From NCBI GenBank assembly GCA_017613855.1, contig JAGACY010000410.1:1-7524 (forward strand): a stretch of 7,524 nucleotides of DNA, read 5' to 3'. This document shows positions 6,547 to 7,524 of this stretch, in pieces. Positions within the stretch are counted from its first letter, which is position 1, and each line of letters begins with the position of its first letter. The notes under the pieces were generated by a model. The model saw only the letters and a program-made list of their open reading frames with translations, was not told the origin of the DNA and ran no database searches. The translations under genes were made by a program, and so were the position numbers. This DNA comes from Pseudomonadota bacterium (GTDB lineage Bacteria > Myxococcota > Bradymonadia > UBA4248).

Positions 6547-6550
6547 GAGG
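6547..6550 (+). promoter_or_regulatory. Shine-Dalgarno site of the secreted repeat protein gene
   Basis: GAGG lies nine bases before the ATG at 6560, directly upstream of a frame that begins with a clear signal peptide. It decides this start. Confidence 0.6.
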
Positions 6551-6559
6551 TAAAGCGAC

Positions 6560-7524
6560 ATGGCTTCACATAAGATTCTATCCGTAATTTTCACTTTGGG
6601 TGCATTGATGCTGGCAAATGCCCAAGGCTTTGCTCAAACCGCACCAGCCACTGCGCAGGATGCAGCCAAACAGAATCGTATGCAATCGGACTTCAACACC
6701 ATGACAGTCCTATTGAATGCATGCGAGCAACGCACAATGACGCCAGATCAATACCAAAGCAGCTGCACAGGACTCGCCAATGCATTGCAGCAAGAAGGCA
6801 TCACAAACGACGAGGAAAATGCACAAATCTATGCCTTTATACAAAACAGTACCCAAAGATGCAGAGTTGTCCAGTATTACTACAATCAGACAGAGGCCGC
6901 AAATGCGGCCTTCCGGAGCGGCCAGATTTCTGCAGATACCTTAAGAACAATGCACGATGCCGCGCTGCGGATTCTACTCGACTCGAATTATATCACCCAG
7001 GAAACCTACGCACAGAAACTTGCCGAACTCAATGTTCAAATAGCTCAATACCAACAGCAGACCGCAGCAAATCCCCAGCAAGTTCAGGCACCACAGACCG
7101 CAGCGAGTCCCCAGCAAGTTCAGGCACCACAGACCGCAGCAAGTCCCCAGCAAGTTCAGGCACCACAGACCGCAGCGAGTCCCCAGCAAGTTCAAGCACC
7201 ACAGACCGCAGCGAATCCCCAGCAAGTTCAGGCGCCACAGACCGCAGATAATACTCAGCAAACCCAAATACCACAGACGTCATACGATCCCCAGCAACAG
7301 CGTATATTCCAGTCAACGGTAGCACAACAGCAAGAGTATGCCAACCAGGCCATGCTTTTCCAACGTTATCAAGAATTATATATCCAGACATTCGATGACT
7401 ATTATCAGAATAGGATCAGTGAGGATGAATTACGTTCAAGAATTGCAGAATTGTTTGACACGATGGTGAAAGTCGGCATGCTTACCCAAGAGCAGCGAGC
7501 ACAAGAAGAAGCCACAAATGAAAA
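6560..7524 (+). CDS. Secreted Gln-rich repeat protein with three SHOCT-like helical modules (3' end outside window)
   Basis: The frame opens at the ATG at 6560 and stays open for 321 codons to the window edge, so the gene is partial. The start has a reasonable ribosome site (GAGG, 6547-6550, 9 nt away). Residues 1-21 form a Sec signal peptide (MASHK, hydrophobic core, A-N-A cleavage pattern; F-A-Q at 24-26 is an alternative). The mature part is rich in Gln and Ala, with three visible cysteines (C55, C69, C101). Two similar segments (about 44-90 and 105-152) precede a low-complexity linker of 12-residue repeats (167-238, plus a decayed unit). A third related segment follows (about 260-315). 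Each segment carries (I/M)(S/T)xDx(L/Y), then 21-22 residues after the first Ile/Met comes (I/L)Tx(E/D), reminiscent of SHOCT-type helix pairs. No known family was recognised. Export to periplasm or surface is likely; function is unknown. Confidence 0.85.
   Translation, partial: MASHKILSVIFTLGALMLANAQGFAQTAPATAQDAAKQNRMQSDFNTMTVLLNACEQRTMTPDQYQSSCTGLANALQQEGITNDEENAQIYAFIQNSTQRCRVVQYYYNQTEAANAAFRSGQISADTLRTMHDAALRILLDSNYITQETYAQKLAELNVQIAQYQQQTAANPQQVQAPQTAASPQQVQAPQTAASPQQVQAPQTAASPQQVQAPQTAANPQQVQAPQTADNTQQTQIPQTSYDPQQQRIFQSTVAQQQEYANQAMLFQRYQELYIQTFDDYYQNRISEDELRSRIAELFDTMVKVGMLTQEQRAQEEATNE
7058..7300 (+). repeat. 36-bp in-frame tandem repeat (12-residue Pro/Gln/Ala linker)
   Basis: Five near-perfect 36-bp units start at 7058, 7094, 7130, 7166 and 7202 and encode QTAA(S/N)PQQVQAP. 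A sixth, decayed unit starts at 7238 (QTADNTQQTQIP) and a seventh partial one at 7274 (QTSYDPQQ). Units differ mainly at AGT/AAT (Ser/Asn) and at wobble bases such as GCA/GCG. The array is inside the secreted protein gene and links its second and third helical modules. Such arrays commonly change copy number by replication slippage, and the multiple-of-three unit would keep the frame. Confidence 0.95.

Larger units (their letters stand above)
6204..6559. other. 356-nt gene-free spacer: tandem repeats, then a leader region
   Basis: I see no credible gene on either strand. The first half holds the three 82/83-bp repeats (described separately). The second half (about 6426-6559) is non-repetitive and AT-rich and leads into the secreted protein gene; it should hold that gene's promoter. 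TATCCAT-like words recur (6440-6446, 6468-6474) and ATCCATAG recurs at 6499-6506, which may be chance or weak operator half-sites. Confidence 0.7.

Noticed and set aside
6721..7251. 176-codon plus-strand frame with Ser/Pro-rich repeats
   Set aside because: It overlaps the signal-peptide-bearing frame from 6560 in another phase. It stays open only because the 36-bp unit is a multiple of three; minus-strand frames at 6974-7267 and 7029-7391 are open for the same reason.
7058..7300. CRISPR-like array, given the 36-bp unit length
   Set aside because: Units abut directly with no spacers and are in frame inside a coding sequence.

Overview
The window comes from a Gram-negative-looking bacterium with many Hanks-type kinases and many intergenic palindromes. 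A deltaproteobacterial/Myxococcota-like (Bradymonadales-like) origin would fit the kinase style (GTYGFMPPEQ activation segment), the carboxypeptidase-regulatory-like surface protein and the palindrome-rich spacers. That assignment is a low-confidence inference from memory of family style, with no marker gene present.

Layout, all genes on the + strand: (1) 1-277 is a gene-free leader packed with five consecutive inverted repeats, one of them a perfect 28-nt palindrome. (2) 278-2074 is a membrane-anchored Ser/Thr protein kinase. (3) 2075-2223 is a spacer with two related tandem hairpins. (4) 2224-4299 is a membrane- or lipid-anchored protein built mainly of beta-sandwich (carboxypeptidase regulatory-like) repeats. 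(5) 4300-4400 is a spacer with two hairpins. (6) 4401-6203 is a second kinase, a close paralogue of the first. (7) 6204-6559 is a spacer holding three imperfect 82/83-bp tandem repeats, each opening with heptamer runs. (8) 6560 to the window end is the 5' part of a secreted Gln/Ala/Pro-rich protein carrying 36-bp (12-residue) tandem repeats and three copies of a short helical module; its 3' end lies outside the window.

The two kinases share architecture: N-terminal catalytic domain with all key residues, linker, two closely spaced transmembrane helices, and a C-terminal soluble domain that looks DUF3592-like. With only about six to ten residues between the helices, both ends should be cytoplasmic, so these are not PASTA-type external sensors. 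Conservation is mosaic: the catalytic halves are almost identical, including a 71-nt exact match, while the linker and membrane segments have diverged. Each kinase gene follows a matching triloop hairpin and lacks a Shine-Dalgarno sequence, unlike the other two genes. The kinase / anchored beta-repeat protein / kinase arrangement is the most system-like feature here. A functional link is inference from order only, and the spacers (about 100-360 nt) do not prove an operon.
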